A stretch of DNA of 64,000 nt from Aliidiomarina shirensis (GCF_003987345.1 NZ_PIPP01000007.1:62001-126000), one strand, 5' to 3'; counted from the first letter of the stretch, positions 17,978 to 28,344 are shown. Made by a program: numbers and translations. Notes: generated by a model from the letters alone, not told the origin.

Positions 17978-18436
17978 ATGAATATTTTAAAAAGTTTTGC
18001 CTTATTCGCAATTGCTATCAGTGCAATGCTGTTTGTATCCGTTGCTGATGCCCAAGAGCAAGCACAGGGTGGGCAATATCAGAATTTCGATAATTGGCAG
18101 GTGCACTACAGCGCTTTTCCAAGCACTATGCTACAACCTGAAATTGCAACGCGTTACAACATTCGCCGCAGTAACGCGCGGGGGCTTGTTAACATATCGG
18201 TTTTAGATACTACGCGAGAAGATAATCCTGCGCAGCGTGTGGCTATTCAAGGGTACGCACTGAACAGCTTAGGCCAGCGCATCAATTTGCAGTTTCGCCG
18301 CTTTGTAGAAGAGCCGGCCATCTACTACATCAGTGAAGTTGGTCATGATGACGATGATCGTTTGCGATTTTTTATCACAATCACCCAAGGCGATAAAAGC
18401 GAAGAGCTACGTTTTACCCACACATTTTATCGTTAA
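17978..18436 (+). CDS. DUF4426 family periplasmic protein
   Basis: The 152-residue protein has a signal peptide (residues 1-20, ending VSVADA before QEQAQ). Its mature part contains GQYQNFDNWQVHYSAFPST and RSNARGLVNISVLD, the DUF4426 pattern. This family sits next to yggT in Vibrio, Shewanella and Alteromonadales, which supports the call; its function is unknown. The ATG at 17978 is preceded by an AGAGAG sequence and gives a proper signal peptide, while an upstream TTG in frame does not. It is last in the operon and converges with nhaP2. Confidence 0.9.
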   Translation: MNILKSFALFAIAISAMLFVSVADAQEQAQGGQYQNFDNWQVHYSAFPSTMLQPEIATRYNIRRSNARGLVNISVLDTTREDNPAQRVAIQGYALNSLGQRINLQFRRFVEEPAIYYISEVGHDDDDRLRFFITITQGDKSEELRFTHTFYR

Positions 18437-18496
18437 CCAAAGTTAATCATTAACTTAATACAGCTACTATGAGTCCACGAAAGGCTGCAGCTAACT

Positions 18497-20227
18497 CTAA
18501 CTTGCTGCGGCCTTAACACCTACCTTCAAAATCGTTCCATCATCAGCTATTTCACGGGCCGTAAACACCAAATTACCGAGCAACACGTGGTCGCCCACTA
18601 CCACTCTTCGATGGAAACGACGGACGAAAATATCATTAATCTTCGTATCGAGATCTTCACCGCCATCTTCAGGCAATACGTAGAACCCAGCTAAGTCGGC
18701 TAGTGTTACGTCGGCGTTTAATACGAAATCACCGAAGAACGATTTACGGTTAATACGTTTGCTTGTTCCGGTTGATGCTAGTACCTCACTGATTTTACTA
18801 ACGTCATCGGAAGCTGCCATAACCATCAATGAATCCCCCGCTTGTAGCGTTGGATCAATAGAGCTCCGTATCCATACACCATCGCGAATCAAGCCGATAA
18901 AATCGGCATCTCGAGGTAGGTTTATTTCGCCCCAATGGTGCTCCGCAGCGGCCGAATCATCGGTGATTTCATATACCACGATCTCCAGCACATCTTTCGA
19001 ATGAATACTATCCAGCGGCATTCTATATTCAGGTTCAGGTTCAGCGGGAATTTCCAACCCTAACTTGCGGGCTATCCAACTAATGCTCCAACCTTGCACT
19101 ACCAAAGAAACCAGCACCACAACAAAGGCGATTTCAAAATACAATTGTTGGTTTTCCAATCCTGCTATCCAAGGGAAGAGGGCTAATACAATAGGCACGG
19201 CACCCCGCAAACCTACCCAACTTATAAATACTTGATCACGCCAGGGAAACCGAAAAGGAGCCAAACTAATGAAAACAGCAAGGGGCCGCGCTACAAAAAT
19301 AAGTACCACTGCAAGAATAAGCGCGGGAACAAGAATATCGATTATCGAAGAAGGCGTCATGAGTAGGCCAAGCATTAAGAACATAACAATCTGAGATAAC
19401 CAAGCGAGCCCATCATGCACCCGAAGAATATGAATTACTTGCGGTAAACGAGCATTCCCAACGATATAACCCATAAGATAAACAGCTAGAAATCCGCTAC
19501 CACCGAGTTGCGCGGTTAAGCCAAACACGGTAATTGCACCGGCTACCGCCAGTAACGGAAAGAAGGAAACGTGTAAATCGAGCTTTTTACAACCATACAC
19601 AAATACTTTACCACTAAGGTAACCCACTAAGGCGCCAACTACAGCCTGCTGTAGGAATACCAATATAACCCAACCATCAAGTGGCACCTCTGGCTGAGCA
19701 AGAACTGCAACGATCGTAACCGTGAGCATAACCGCCATCGGGTCGTTACTTCCCGATTCAATTTCAAGGGTTGAGCCTACACGCTCTTTAATGCGAAGTT
19801 TTTGCGATTGGAAAATGGAAAATACGGCGGCGGCATCGGTAGAGCCTAGTATTGCCCCCAGTAATAGCCCTTCTATCCAAGAGAAACCAAACAACCAAGC
19901 GGCGGCTAAACCAGTGACCAAGCATGTAATTAACACCCCCACTGAGGCGAGTGTTGCTGCCGGCCTTAACGCCACTCGAAAACGTTCAGGGTGCGTGCGC
20001 AAGCCACCATCGAAGAGGATAATGACCAAAGCCACCGAACCTATCAACAGTGCTGCGTCTGGATTATCAAACTGCAGCCCTAAAACCCCCTCCTCACCAG
20101 CAAGCATACCTACGCTTAAGAAAACCAGGAGCAGCGGTGCGCCTACCCGCACAGAAAACTGCACAGCCAAAATGCTCACAACTAACAATGCACCAGCAAT
20201 AAGAATAAGTAGGTTTACAGCTTCCAT
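18497..20227 (-). CDS. nhaP2: Potassium/proton antiporter NhaP2/CvrA
   Basis: This inner-membrane CPA1-family antiporter exports K+ (and possibly Na+) in exchange for H+. The 576-residue protein has about twelve membrane segments over residues 1-390, with [21 protein letters not shown] and the ion-binding [14 protein letters not shown] motif. After it come a TrkA-C type domain (about 400-480) and a CorC/HlyC-like C-terminal domain, the standard NhaP2 layout for cytoplasmic regulation by ligands. It sits on the opposite strand between the yggS-DUF4426 run and rdgB, interrupting an order that is often continuous in relatives. Confidence 0.93.
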   Translation of the reverse strand: MEAVNLLILIAGALLVVSILAVQFSVRVGAPLLLVFLSVGMLAGEEGVLGLQFDNPDAALLIGSVALVIILFDGGLRTHPERFRVALRPAATLASVGVLITCLVTGLAAAWLFGFSWIEGLLLGAILGSTDAAAVFSIFQSQKLRIKERVGSTLEIESGSNDPMAVMLTVTIVAVLAQPEVPLDGWVILVFLQQAVVGALVGYLSGKVFVYGCKKLDLHVSFFPLLAVAGAITVFGLTAQLGGSGFLAVYLMGYIVGNARLPQVIHILRVHDGLAWLSQIVMFLMLGLLMTPSSIIDILVPALILAVVLIFVARPLAVFISLAPFRFPWRDQVFISWVGLRGAVPIVLALFPWIAGLENQQLYFEIAFVVVLVSLVVQGWSISWIARKLGLEIPAEPEPEYRMPLDSIHSKDVLEIVVYEITDDSAAAEHHWGEINLPRDADFIGLIRDGVWIRSSIDPTLQAGDSLMVMAASDDVSKISEVLASTGTSKRINRKSFFGDFVLNADVTLADLAGFYVLPEDGGEDLDTKINDIFVRRFHRRVVVGDHVLLGNLVFTAREIADDGTILKVGVKAAAS

Positions 20228-20340
20228 TAGTAATTCAAGCGTCCTTTAATAATTTCCAAACAGCAACGATTCCGCTTTCGATAATAACACAGCCTTCGAA
20301 GTGCGCTATAATCGGCGCAAACTTATGTATGAGGTATCAA

Positions 20341-20955
20341 ATGCTCACTAAAAACTCATTAGAGCTTGTACTCGCAACCGGTAACAAGGGTAAGGTCATT
20401 GAACTTTCGGAGCTACTTGCACCGCTGGGATGGCATGTAACCCCACAAACGGCGCTCAATGTCAGTGATGCTGATGAAACCGGCCTAACCTTTATCGAAA
20501 ACGCTATTATTAAAGCTCGGCATGCTTGCGAAACAACCGGCTTACCGGCACTTGCCGATGATTCTGGTTTAGCCGTAACGGCGCTTGCGGGAGCACCCGG
20601 CATCTATTCAGCTCGTTATGCCGGTGAAAATGCCAGCGATAGCGATAATGTGGAAAAGCTCCTTACGGCTATGCAAGGTATTCCAACAGCACAGCGCCAA
20701 GCAGAGTTTCATTGCGTACTCGTATTCATGCGCAGCGCCAGCGATCCTACACCACTTGTTTGCCATGGCCGCTGGCAAGGAATCATCACCGAGGAACCTG
20801 CGGGTTCTGGCGGCTTTGGCTATGACCCAGTTTTTTGGGTGCCTGAGCGGAATTGCACTTCGGCGGAACTGAGCAAAGCCGAAAAACAAACCATGAGCCA
20901 TCGTGCCAAAGCGCTAAAGCTGCTCGTTCAACAACTTAATTCACCAAAGTTATAA
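20341..20955 (+). CDS. rdgB: Non-canonical purine NTP pyrophosphatase RdgB
   Basis: RdgB hydrolyses dITP, XTP and related deaminated purine triphosphates to monophosphates, keeping them out of DNA. Family motifs are LATGNKGKV at the N-terminus, [13 protein letters not shown], the LADDSGLAV metal-binding loop, and [15 protein letters not shown] plus MSHRAKAL near the C-terminus. The ATG at 20341 has GAGGT six bases upstream and gives 204 residues; an ATG four codons earlier overlaps that site and is less likely. It is followed after 22 bases by hemW, the usual pair. Confidence 0.96.
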   Translation: MLTKNSLELVLATGNKGKVIELSELLAPLGWHVTPQTALNVSDADETGLTFIENAIIKARHACETTGLPALADDSGLAVTALAGAPGIYSARYAGENASDSDNVEKLLTAMQGIPTAQRQAEFHCVLVFMRSASDPTPLVCHGRWQGIITEEPAGSGGFGYDPVFWVPERNCTSAELSKAEKQTMSHRAKALKLLVQQLNSPKL

Positions 20956-20977
20956 TGATTTTTAATCGGGAAACTTC

Positions 20978-22141
20978 ATGACAGTGAGCAGTATGCAACT
21001 TCCACCGCTGAGTTTGTATGTCCACATTCCGTGGTGTGTGCAAAAGTGCCCCTATTGCGATTTTAACTCCCATGCACAACCGGAAGTGATTCCCGAAGCC
21101 CAATACATAGCTGGCCTACTTGACGATCTTGATGCCGATTTACCTTATGCACAAGGGCGTAAATTGGAATCTATTTTTATTGGCGGCGGCACGCCAAGCC
21201 TTTTTTCCGCTGCAGGCATTCAACGGCTACTCAATGGTATTGCAGCCCGAATTCCTTTTGCTGCCGATATCGAAATAACCTTAGAAGCCAACCCCGGCAC
21301 TTTTGAAACTGAGCGCTTTGCCGGTTTTGCCGATGCGGGAATAACGCGTTTATCGATCGGGGTACAAAGCTTACAACACCAACAACTTAAGCGCTTGGGT
21401 CGAATTCACGACCCCGCGCAAGCCCAAACAGCTGCCAAACATGCAAGTTCGTTGCCGTTACATAGCTTTAATCTCGATCTTATGCACGGGCTACCAGAAC
21501 AAACGTTAGCAAGTGCTATGGCAGATTTAGAGGGTATTATTGCGCTGAATCCACCACACATCTCCTGGTATCAGCTAACGATTGAACCGAACACAATGTT
21601 TGCCAGTAAGCCACCGGTACTTCCCAACGATGATGTACTTTGGGAAATCTATGAGCAAGGCCATATTCGCCTTGCAGCGGCAGGCTACGAGCAATATGAA
21701 GTAAGTGCTTACGGTAAGCCTGGACATCGTGGCCAACATAACCTCAATTACTGGCGTTTCGGAGATTACTTGGGAATCGGTTGCGGTGCTCACGGCAAAA
21801 TAACCTTACCGCATGAACAAAAAATTATACGCACCGAAAAAGTAAAACATCCACGTGGTTATCTCGATTTAACCCGCAACTTCACCTTCAAACAATGGCA
21901 GGTAGAACCGGATGAGCGCGTATTCGAATACTTTATGAATCGGTTGCGGTTACTGGAAGCGGTGCCAAAAGCGGAATTCACCGAATTTACTGGGTTACCC
22001 TTAGCAATGGCCGAAAAAGCGCTTGCCGATTCAATACATAAGGGCTTTATTGAAAATACCGCAACGACTTGGCAAACCACTGAAACCGGCCGTTTATACT
22101 TGAACCAAGTACTCAGTGATTTGCTAACTGAAGATGGTTAA
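20978..22141 (+). CDS. hemW: Radical SAM heme chaperone HemW
   Basis: HemW binds heme and a radical-SAM [4Fe-4S] cluster and delivers heme to membrane targets; it was long annotated as an oxygen-independent coproporphyrinogen oxidase. The 387-residue protein has the CxxxCxxC cluster motif at C20, C24 and C27 (CVQKCPYC), [23 protein letters not shown] and the [12 protein letters not shown] region. The fourth cysteine of true HemN (CxxxCxxCxC) is missing, which supports HemW. Its last four bases overlap the end of trmB on the other strand. Confidence 0.95.
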   Translation: MTVSSMQLPPLSLYVHIPWCVQKCPYCDFNSHAQPEVIPEAQYIAGLLDDLDADLPYAQGRKLESIFIGGGTPSLFSAAGIQRLLNGIAARIPFAADIEITLEANPGTFETERFAGFADAGITRLSIGVQSLQHQQLKRLGRIHDPAQAQTAAKHASSLPLHSFNLDLMHGLPEQTLASAMADLEGIIALNPPHISWYQLTIEPNTMFASKPPVLPNDDVLWEIYEQGHIRLAAAGYEQYEVSAYGKPGHRGQHNLNYWRFGDYLGIGCGAHGKITLPHEQKIIRTEKVKHPRGYLDLTRNFTFKQWQVEPDERVFEYFMNRLRLLEAVPKAEFTEFTGLPLAMAEKALADSIHKGFIENTATTWQTTETGRLYLNQVLSDLLTEDG

Positions 22142-22875
22142 ATAGCCGTATATTTCATATCCCAAACACCGTGTCCAAGGCGTTGCCCTCGTTGCTCGAA
22201 CTTCGTTAACGGACGTTCTTCTGGACGCGGAATATAAGTTCCATCGCTGGCCTGATTACGGTAGCCCGGAGCTTCACCCATAACCTCTAGCATGTGCTCT
22301 GCATAATTTTCCCAATCGGTAGCCAAGTGCAGCACGCCACCTTCTTTGAGTTTTTTACGCAATAAGGCCACAAAATCGAGTTGAATTAAGCGGCGTTTAT
22401 GATGACGCTTTTTGTGCCAAGGGTCTGGAAAGAATATTTGCACGCCATCAAGGCTATTATCCGCAATCCACTCGTTTAAAACCACAACCGCATCGTGCTC
22501 GATAACGCGTAGGTTATCTACCTCTTGCCGCTCAGCTTCAAGCAAACACGCGCCCACACCCGGCGTATGTACTTCTACACCAATGAAGTTTTTTTCTGGT
22601 GCAGCTTTTGCCATGGCCACCAAAGATTTACCCATTCCAAAACCAATTTCTAGAACCACTGGATTGCTATTGCCAAAAATAGTTTCAAAGTTCAGTAACT
22701 CACCATTGAATTCAATACCCATTTTCGGCCATTGCCGCTCCATCGCGCCAGCTTGCCCTTTGGTTAAACGCCCTTCACGACGAACAAAACTGCGGATTTG
22801 GCGCATATAGCGGCCACCCTCAGTTTTCTCAGGCGTTTCTCCGCTGTTATTCTGTTGCTCTGGTGCTTTGTTCAT
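22138..22875 (-). CDS. trmB: tRNA (guanine-N7-)-methyltransferase TrmB
   Basis: TrmB makes m7G46 in tRNA variable loops using SAM. The 245-residue protein has the [15 protein letters not shown] motif, the [19 protein letters not shown] signature with the catalytic Asp, and the [11 protein letters not shown] segment. The ATG at 22875 follows a GAGGT ribosome-binding site by four bases; upstream in-frame starts would add a tail not seen in the family. It is divergent from mutY and converges on hemW with overlapping stop codons. Confidence 0.95.
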   Translation of the reverse strand: MNKAPEQQNNSGETPEKTEGGRYMRQIRSFVRREGRLTKGQAGAMERQWPKMGIEFNGELLNFETIFGNSNPVVLEIGFGMGKSLVAMAKAAPEKNFIGVEVHTPGVGACLLEAERQEVDNLRVIEHDAVVVLNEWIADNSLDGVQIFFPDPWHKKRHHKRRLIQLDFVALLRKKLKEGGVLHLATDWENYAEHMLEVMGEAPGYRNQASDGTYIPRPEERPLTKFEQRGQRLGHGVWDMKYTAI

Positions 22876-22993
22876 ATCGACCTCTGTGATTCTAAATTCT
22901 TCGGTTACCCGCATGGCGTGCTTAACCACGAACCTGCTACACTCAACGGGCCGTTATTATCCAACCTCTTGAAGGAAAAACAAGCAAACTCGC

Positions 22994-24085
22994 ATGCAAC
23001 CATCAAATAAAACCCAAAATCAGCTAAATGTAGGCGATTTCGCGAACACTGTTTTAGCTTGGCAACACAGCCACGGCCGCCATGATTTACCCTGGCAAAA
23101 ACCTGCCACACCATATCGGGTGCTGGTAAGCGAAATCATGTTGCAACAAACCCAAGTTGCCACTGTAATTCCTTACTTTCAGCGTTGGATGCAGGTTTTT
23201 CCAAATATTGAAACTTTGGCTAACGCCAGTGAAGATGAGGTTATGGCCCAATGGCAAGGCCTTGGCTATTACTCCCGAGCTCGGAATTTACAAAAAGCTG
23301 CACGTTACATTGTAGAAGAACTATCGGGTGAGTTTCCGCGCGAGTTAACCGACATCGAGAAAATTCCGGGTGTTGGCCGTTATACCGCCGGAGCTATTCG
23401 TTCTTTTGCTTACGACGCTTATGGCCCAATAGTTGACGGTAACGTTCGGCGATTATTTTGCCGCCTGTTTGGTATCGAGGGGCAAGTAACATCCAGTGCA
23501 GTAAACAAAACCTTATGGCGGCACGCGGAACAATTAACCCCAAAAACCAATAATCGAAATTTCGCGCAAGGGTTACTTGATCTCGGCGCAACACTCTGCA
23601 AAAAGCGTAATCCCAATTGCCAAGCCTGCCCTTTCTCCACAGAATGTGTAGCTTATCGAGAGAATAAAATAGAGATATTACCCACACCAAAAATAAAGAA
23701 AACTACCCCCGTTAAAGAAGGGCACTTTATCTGGCTCGAGGATAACGCATTAGTACTCGAGAAACGCCCGGATAAAGGTATTTGGGCTTCTTTGTGGAGC
23801 TTGCCAGAAGTTACCGAAGCGCCCAAAGGAGCTACGCTCAAGGGTCGCTTCAAACACGTATTTAGTCACTATAAATTAGAAGCCAACGTTTGGCAGCTCA
23901 ATGCACCGCAAGATAATTCAGCGAACAACGCAGTAGCTTTGCATGAAAAGCTCGGAACGTATGAACGGCAGAGTAGCCACACTACCAGTATCAAAAGCCG
24001 AGAAGAATTTCAGGCACTTGGCTTACCTGCGCCAATTCGCGTATTCATTGAAGAGCACTGGCCACATAGCAATGCTAGCGAGTAA
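22994..24085 (+). CDS. mutY: Adenine DNA glycosylase MutY
   Basis: MutY removes adenine mispaired with 8-oxoguanine, limiting G:C to T:A mutation. The 363-residue protein has the catalytic E47 in SEIMLQQTQVATVIP and D148 in IVDGNVRR, after the IPGVGRYTAGAI helix-hairpin-helix. A [4Fe-4S] site has the exact spacing C-x6-C-x2-C-x5-C (CKKRNPNCQACPFSTEC). A C-terminal NUDIX-like 8-oxoG recognition domain starts near residue 235. It is followed by yggX, a conserved pair. Confidence 0.96.
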   Translation: MQPSNKTQNQLNVGDFANTVLAWQHSHGRHDLPWQKPATPYRVLVSEIMLQQTQVATVIPYFQRWMQVFPNIETLANASEDEVMAQWQGLGYYSRARNLQKAARYIVEELSGEFPRELTDIEKIPGVGRYTAGAIRSFAYDAYGPIVDGNVRRLFCRLFGIEGQVTSSAVNKTLWRHAEQLTPKTNNRNFAQGLLDLGATLCKKRNPNCQACPFSTECVAYRENKIEILPTPKIKKTTPVKEGHFIWLEDNALVLEKRPDKGIWASLWSLPEVTEAPKGATLKGRFKHVFSHYKLEANVWQLNAPQDNSANNAVALHEKLGTYERQSSHTTSIKSREEFQALGLPAPIRVFIEEHWPHSNASE

Positions 24086-24137
24086 TCTTGGGTATATGCT
24101 AGTATTCCGCGCAAGCACACAGCAAATGGAGTAGAAA

Positions 24138-24413
24138 ATGGCCCGCGTCGTATATTGTGAGTATTTAAAGAAAGAAGCAGAAGGCCTTGATTTTCAACTT
24201 TATCCAGGCGAACTGGGTGAAAAGATCTTTTCCAGCATATCGAAAGAGGCATGGGCGGAGTGGCAAAAGAAGCAAACCATGCTAATCAATGAAAAGCGCC
24301 TGAACATGATGGATGCAAATGCTCGTATATTTTTGGAGGAGCAAATGGAAGCGTTTTTGTTCCAAGGAAAGGACGTTGATATCGAAGGATTCACGCCACC
24401 AGAAGAAAAATAG
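24138..24413 (+). CDS. yggX: Fe(2+)-trafficking protein YggX
   Basis: The 91-residue protein matches the YggX family in length and sequence, with the N-terminal [19 protein letters not shown] holding the conserved Cys, then [27 protein letters not shown] and the acidic C-terminus. YggX protects iron-sulfur proteins and is linked to Fe(II) handling; its neighbour MutY is itself an iron-sulfur enzyme. GGAG precedes the start. The 279 bases that follow, before proB, hold only a small stem AGCCC/GGGCT near 24613-24631 and no further gene I can support. Confidence 0.95.
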   Translation: MARVVYCEYLKKEAEGLDFQLYPGELGEKIFSSISKEAWAEWQKKQTMLINEKRLNMMDANARIFLEEQMEAFLFQGKDVDIEGFTPPEEK

Positions 24414-24692
24414 CTCGCTAGATACAAAAAACCAACACGTTATTTACATTTGAAACCTGTGATTCTGGCATTTTTTTAGTCGTCTAAAGTGCGTTTAATC
24501 GCGGCTAAATTGAATAAGTATGCTGGAATCCTTGTAGACATAACACACTCATCTCATTCGTTTTATAAATAATTAAAATACCTCCCATTCACGATGAAAA
24601 TGGCACATCTAGCCCTTGAACAACGGGCTTGGTGGAGCTCAACATGGGATTATGGTAGTATATGTGCTTCGTTAGTTCAGTATGGAGTTCAT

Positions 24693-25811
24693 ATGAAAAT
24701 CCCAGCCTGGCGAAGAGCAGTGATCAAAGTCGGCAGTGCTCTAATCGCGCCAGATGGTAACGGATGCAGTTCAAAATATCTTCTCGCCATCGCTCGCTTC
24801 ATTAATGAATGTCGTGAGCGCGGACAAGAAATTGTCTTGGTGTCATCAGGATCCGTTGCAGCAGGCCGACATCATTTTAAAGTTGAAAGTACACAAGTTC
24901 CGGTTGTTCTAAAAAAAGCCATGGCGGCTGTAGGGCAAACCCAAGTTATGGAAAGCTGGTCACGCTTTTTTGATTTCCCCTGTGCCCAAGTACTCATGAC
25001 TCACGACGATCTCCGTGATCGCGAACGCTATATAAGCATTCGTAACACCGTAAACGCACTTCTCGAAAACGGCATCATGCCAATAGCAAACGAGAACGAT
25101 GCGCTAGCTACCGATGATTTGAAAGTAGGTGACAACGATAACCTAGCAGCTATGGTTGCTACTGTGGTCGATGCCGATGCACTGTTTATTTGTTCCGATA
25201 TCGATGGATTATTCGATAAAGATCCGAATAAAAATAAGGATGCCACCCTACTGCCGGTAGTTGAAGAAATTGATCAGAGTATTTATGCCCTGGCCGGGGG
25301 TTCTGCAAGTGCCGTAGGCACAGGCGGAATGCGTACTAAGGTAGAGGCTGCTGAAAAAGCAACCGCCCACGGCATAGACACTTACATATTAAACGGGCGC
25401 AAGGGTAGTAAATTCGAAGTTCTGCTTCGCAACGAAAACCCGGGCACGTTATTTAAAGCAAGAGAAAACCCGCTAAGTAATAAAAAGCACTGGTTACGCC
25501 ACACGCTTATTGCACAAGGCGAAATCCTAGTTGACTCAGGCGCTGTTGAAGCTATTCGTAACGAGAGCGAGTCATTACTTACATCGGGTATCGTTGGCAT
25601 TGAAGGTAACTTTGATCGCGGCGATGCAGTGCTCATTCGGAGCGCAGAAAACATGGAAACGATCGCCAAAGGTATTTGCCGCTATAGCTCCCATGAATTA
25701 ATTCATATTAAAGGGCAATCAGGCAGTGCCATCGCTGAAGCATACGGGTACAGCCCGATCAGCGAAGTCATTCATCGCGACGATTTAATGTTATGGAGAA
25801 AAAATGACTAA
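24693..25811 (+). CDS. proB: Glutamate 5-kinase ProB
   Basis: ProB phosphorylates glutamate to gamma-glutamyl phosphate, the committed and usually proline-inhibited step of proline synthesis. The ATG at 24693 (MKIPAWRRAVIKVGSALI) has GGAG before it and gives 372 residues. The reading frame is open 33 codons further upstream, but that part resembles no kinase. The amino-acid kinase domain shows VIKVGSALI, LVSSGSVAAG, NENDALATDDLKVGDNDNLAA and GTGGMRTKVEAA. A PUA domain covers about residues 280-370. It overlaps proA by eight bases, a translational-coupling arrangement. Confidence 0.95.
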   Translation: MKIPAWRRAVIKVGSALIAPDGNGCSSKYLLAIARFINECRERGQEIVLVSSGSVAAGRHHFKVESTQVPVVLKKAMAAVGQTQVMESWSRFFDFPCAQVLMTHDDLRDRERYISIRNTVNALLENGIMPIANENDALATDDLKVGDNDNLAAMVATVVDADALFICSDIDGLFDKDPNKNKDATLLPVVEEIDQSIYALAGGSASAVGTGGMRTKVEAAEKATAHGIDTYILNGRKGSKFEVLLRNENPGTLFKARENPLSNKKHWLRHTLIAQGEILVDSGAVEAIRNESESLLTSGIVGIEGNFDRGDAVLIRSAENMETIAKGICRYSSHELIHIKGQSGSAIAEAYGYSPISEVIHRDDLMLWRKND

Positions 25812-27072
25812 CCAAATTAGTAATAGCGAATTAGCTACTGAAATTTCGAAACGTGCGGCTAAAGCCGCGCGTTCTATTGCAACTTTATCTACCGAAGATA
25901 AAAATGCAGCCCTACAACGTATGGCCGATGCTATTCGAGCGCATCAAGAAAAAATATTGTTGGCGAACGCCGAAGATTTACGTGCGGGTGAAGAGAAAGG
26001 CTTAGATGATGCCATGATGGATCGTTTAGCACTTGATGGCGATCGCATTGAAGATATGGCAAAAGCCATTGAAGAAATCATTGCCTTACCTGATCCTGTG
26101 GGTGAGAGCTATCTTCTAGAAGAGCGCCCAAATGGCATGCGTATCGATAAAATGCGCATTCCGCTTGGCGTTATTTGCATGATTTATGAAGCACGTCCAA
26201 ATGTAACCGCCGATGCCGGCGCCCTCTGCTTCAAATCAGGAAATGCCGTGATTTTACGTTGTGGCCGGGAAGCGATCGGCACCAGTAAAGTAATTGCCGA
26301 AGCTATGCATAGCGCAATAGAAGCTAGTGGCTTACCGAAAGATGTGGTTACTGTAGTGCCAACACCAGATCGTGATTTGATGGCTGAGCTGTTAAAGCAA
26401 AGCGATTACATTGATTTAGTGATTCCGCGCGGTGGTGAAGGCCTCATTCACTATGTAAGCGATAACAGCAAAATTCCAGTAATTCAACATTACAAAGGCG
26501 TATGCCATCTGTATGTTGATAAAGATGCGGATCTCGATAAAGCCTTAGCATTATTGCTAAACGGTAAAACTCAACGTACAGGCGTATGTAATGCTCTTGA
26601 AGGCTTGTTAGTTCACAGTGAAGTAGCTGATAAGTTCTTGCCAATGGCTGCAACAGCACTAGCGGAAAAGAACGTTAAAATTCACGCATGTTCAGGTTCG
26701 CTAGAATATTTCGAAGGCGCTGAGCATATCGCCGATGATGCTTTCGGTGAAGAATATTTGGCGCTCGAAATTGCGGTTCGGAAAGTCAATGATTACAACC
26801 ACGCAGTTGAGCATTTACATCAGTTTTCAAGCGGTCACACCGATGTGATCTGCACTGAAAACGAGCAAACCGCACGTAAATTCATTGGTGATATCGATTC
26901 GGCAGTAACTATGTGGAACACTTCATCACGGTTCTCTGATGGCGGCCAGCTAGGTTTAGGTGCGGAAATAGGTATCTCTACCTCGAAACTCCATGCGTAT
27001 GGACCAATGGGCTTACAATCGCTAACTACCGAGAAGTTTGTAGTTACCGGTAATGGGCAAGTTCGCCCTTAA
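25804..27072 (+). CDS. proA: Gamma-glutamyl phosphate reductase ProA
   Basis: ProA reduces gamma-glutamyl phosphate to glutamate semialdehyde with NADPH; the product cyclises to P5C, which ProC reduces. The 422-residue protein is full length, with the IPLGVICMIYEARPNVT segment, GNAVILRCGREA, DLVIPRGGEGLI, the catalytic Cys in TQRTGVCNALEGLLVH, and the C-terminal FSDGGQLGLGAEIGIST. It starts inside the last codons of proB after GGAGA. A weak 5-bp stem without a T-run (27130-27145) lies downstream. Confidence 0.96.
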   Translation: MTNQISNSELATEISKRAAKAARSIATLSTEDKNAALQRMADAIRAHQEKILLANAEDLRAGEEKGLDDAMMDRLALDGDRIEDMAKAIEEIIALPDPVGESYLLEERPNGMRIDKMRIPLGVICMIYEARPNVTADAGALCFKSGNAVILRCGREAIGTSKVIAEAMHSAIEASGLPKDVVTVVPTPDRDLMAELLKQSDYIDLVIPRGGEGLIHYVSDNSKIPVIQHYKGVCHLYVDKDADLDKALALLLNGKTQRTGVCNALEGLLVHSEVADKFLPMAATALAEKNVKIHACSGSLEYFEGAEHIADDAFGEEYLALEIAVRKVNDYNHAVEHLHQFSSGHTDVICTENEQTARKFIGDIDSAVTMWNTSSRFSDGGQLGLGAEIGISTSKLHAYGPMGLQSLTTEKFVVTGNGQVRP

Positions 27073-27169
27073 AGTTTAATTCGTTTCGCAAACGGTGCGT
27101 TTCATAAGCGCTGCCTAGTGTTAAAAAGGCTTCTAGAAATAGAAGTTTCAATAAAATACCAGCGCAGCC

Positions 27170-27198
27170 TTGACACCTAACCGCAAAACGAGTTTAAT
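27170..27198 (+). promoter_or_regulatory. Sigma-70 promoter of tRNA-Phe
   Basis: A consensus -35 box TTGACA (27170-27175) and a -10 box TTTAAT (27193-27198) are separated by exactly 17 bases. A GC-rich discriminator (ACCCGCCGC) follows, as expected for a stringently controlled stable-RNA promoter. Transcription would start near 27205, about 42 bases before the tRNA. Confidence 0.8.
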
Positions 27199-27246
27199 AC
27201 CCGCCGCATTGAGGTGTTGCTACACCGAAATCACAATGCGCGGTTT

Positions 27247-27322
27247 GCCCGGATAGCTCAGTCGGTAGAGCAGAGGATTGAAAATCCTCGTGTCGGTGGT
27301 TCGATTCCGCCTCCGGGCACCA
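27247..27322 (+). tRNA. tRNA-Phe (GAA)
   Basis: The 76-base gene folds as a complete cloverleaf: acceptor stem GCCCGGA with TCCGGGC, D-loop GCTCAGTCGGTAGAGC, anticodon stem GAGGA/TCCTC around the loop TTGAAAA with anticodon GAA, and T-loop GGTTCGATTCC. The 3'-CCA is encoded in the DNA. A strong promoter lies upstream and an intrinsic terminator downstream, so it is transcribed alone. No integrase or attachment repeat is next to it. Confidence 0.98.
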
Positions 27323-27358
27323 TTATTCAGCAAGTACTTTGAACAAGTAATTTGCAAT

Positions 27359-27388
27359 AAAAAGGCCAGCTTTTAAGCTGGCCTTTTT
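27359..27388. terminator. Bidirectional intrinsic terminator after tRNA-Phe
   Basis: A perfect stem GGCCAGCTT/AAGCTGGCC is flanked by an A-run on one side and a T-run on the other. It lies between tRNA-Phe and a convergent gene, so it can end both transcripts. Confidence 0.9.
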
Positions 27389-27405
27389 ATTTTCGCTTTA
27401 TGCTT

Positions 27406-27828
27406 TCACTCGATAAGTGTGCGGCTAAAGTAAACTTGCTGCCAGCCTCGATCTTCAAAATAACGCTTCCGTTCCACATACTGGTAAGTTGCACCGTTCT
27501 CTACACGCTGCCAACGCTCTTCTTGCTCATTAGGTTTGTCGTTGCCACTCTCGGAGTCATAAGCCGCGCTTCTCTGAGTATGCACACTCGCAAGGCGCCG
27601 GTACTTAAGCTCCATTCGAGTATCAGGTGTCAGGCCATTCGCGAGAAACTCTGTATAACGTTCACTAGAGATTGCACCTATTGTTCTTAACTCGTGCAAT
27701 GAACCCGCTTTAGAATATAGCTCTACCATTTTATCTTCGTTGGTAGTTCCATCTGAACTAAAAGCCGCAGCGTTCCCAGTAAGCATAAGAAAAGTTGCGC
27801 TTATTAATACTGAAGCATATTTACTCAT
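27406..27828 (-). CDS. Putative exported protein of unknown function (140 aa)
   Basis: I do not recognise this protein. It has a clear signal peptide (residues 1-22, MSKYASVLISATFLMLTGNAAA), so it is probably periplasmic or secreted. The mature part is about 118 polar residues rich in Glu, Arg and Tyr, with a helical-looking middle (ELKYRRLASVHTQRSAAY) and an aromatic C-terminus (RYFEDRGWQQVYF). No cysteine or known motif is seen. It ends at the shared terminator next to tRNA-Phe and lies downstream of two other genes for exported proteins on the same strand, with a 105-base gap to the nearest. Confidence 0.7.
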   Translation of the reverse strand: MSKYASVLISATFLMLTGNAAAFSSDGTTNEDKMVELYSKAGSLHELRTIGAISSERYTEFLANGLTPDTRMELKYRRLASVHTQRSAAYDSESGNDKPNEQEERWQRVENGATYQYVERKRYFEDRGWQQVYFSRTLIE

Positions 27829-27933
27829 AAAAATATCCTTATTTATTGATATCGCACATATAACTTAATATAGGTTCGCTAATCAGTCCATTTTTTATAC
27901 TTCATTCCGTTATTTACCTGGTTATTCAAGCAT

Positions 27934-28344
27934 TCATTCACCTAAGCTGCCGCCCGGTACATACCAATGGTAAACAACGACTGCGAAACGGCCAGCCTTT
28001 ACCGCCGGATCTGCGTGAGCAATTTCTTCTGCTTCTTCTAGAGATGATGCCCGCAGCAAGGTTAATCCCGCAATTCCCTCTTTAGCTTCGGCGAAGCCCC
28101 CGGCAGATAATGCAATACCGTCTTTTTGTAAGCCCAATTGATATTGAATGTGCTCAAACATTAAAGCCCGCAAACCTTCAGAACCTTGCAGCTCCGCAAA
28201 ATTCGGGCCTTCTTTCACCAATACAACATAGTAGCTATCCCACTCTGTGGGGAGCTCGATAGGTTTCTGATCTTCAGCCTTGCCAGCTATTGAAAACGAA
28301 ATTAACGCAAACACTAGGAATATTTTGATAAGTTGATTGTTCAT
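27934..28344 (-). CDS. Exported YCII-domain protein
   Basis: The 136-residue protein has a signal peptide (MNNQLIKIFLVFALISFSIAGKA) followed by a YCII-related dimeric alpha-beta barrel domain. Family marks are YYVVLVKEGPNF at the start, HIQYQLGLQKDGIALSAGGF, and ASSLEEAEEIAHADPAVKAGRFAVVVYHW, whose His-Asp-Pro-type motif is typical of YCII proteins. Most YCII proteins are cytoplasmic, so export is unusual. The enzymatic role is unknown. It lies 37 bases after the exported VOC protein gene on the same strand, suggesting co-expression. Confidence 0.8.
   Translation of the reverse strand: MNNQLIKIFLVFALISFSIAGKAEDQKPIELPTEWDSYYVVLVKEGPNFAELQGSEGLRALMFEHIQYQLGLQKDGIALSAGGFAEAKEGIAGLTLLRASSLEEAEEIAHADPAVKAGRFAVVVYHWYVPGGSLGE

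Noticed and set aside
19722-20249. A 175-codon open frame on the plus strand opposite the nhaP2 gene
   Set aside because: It lies wholly antisense to a clear NhaP2, has low-complexity Ser/Ala/Pro/Asn content and no family motif, so it is a shadow frame.
24594-24692. An N-terminal extension of ProB or a leader peptide
   Set aside because: The 33 extra codons resemble no kinase, and the internal ATG has GGAG at good spacing. No proline-rich leader or clear attenuator pair is visible.
27128-27147. Hairpin after proA as a terminator
   Set aside because: The stem is only 5 bp, AT-rich and not followed by a T-run.
27247-27406. tRNA-Phe as an integration site for a mobile element
   Set aside because: There is no integrase, no direct repeat of the tRNA 3' end and no phage or transposon gene nearby. 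A normal terminator follows.
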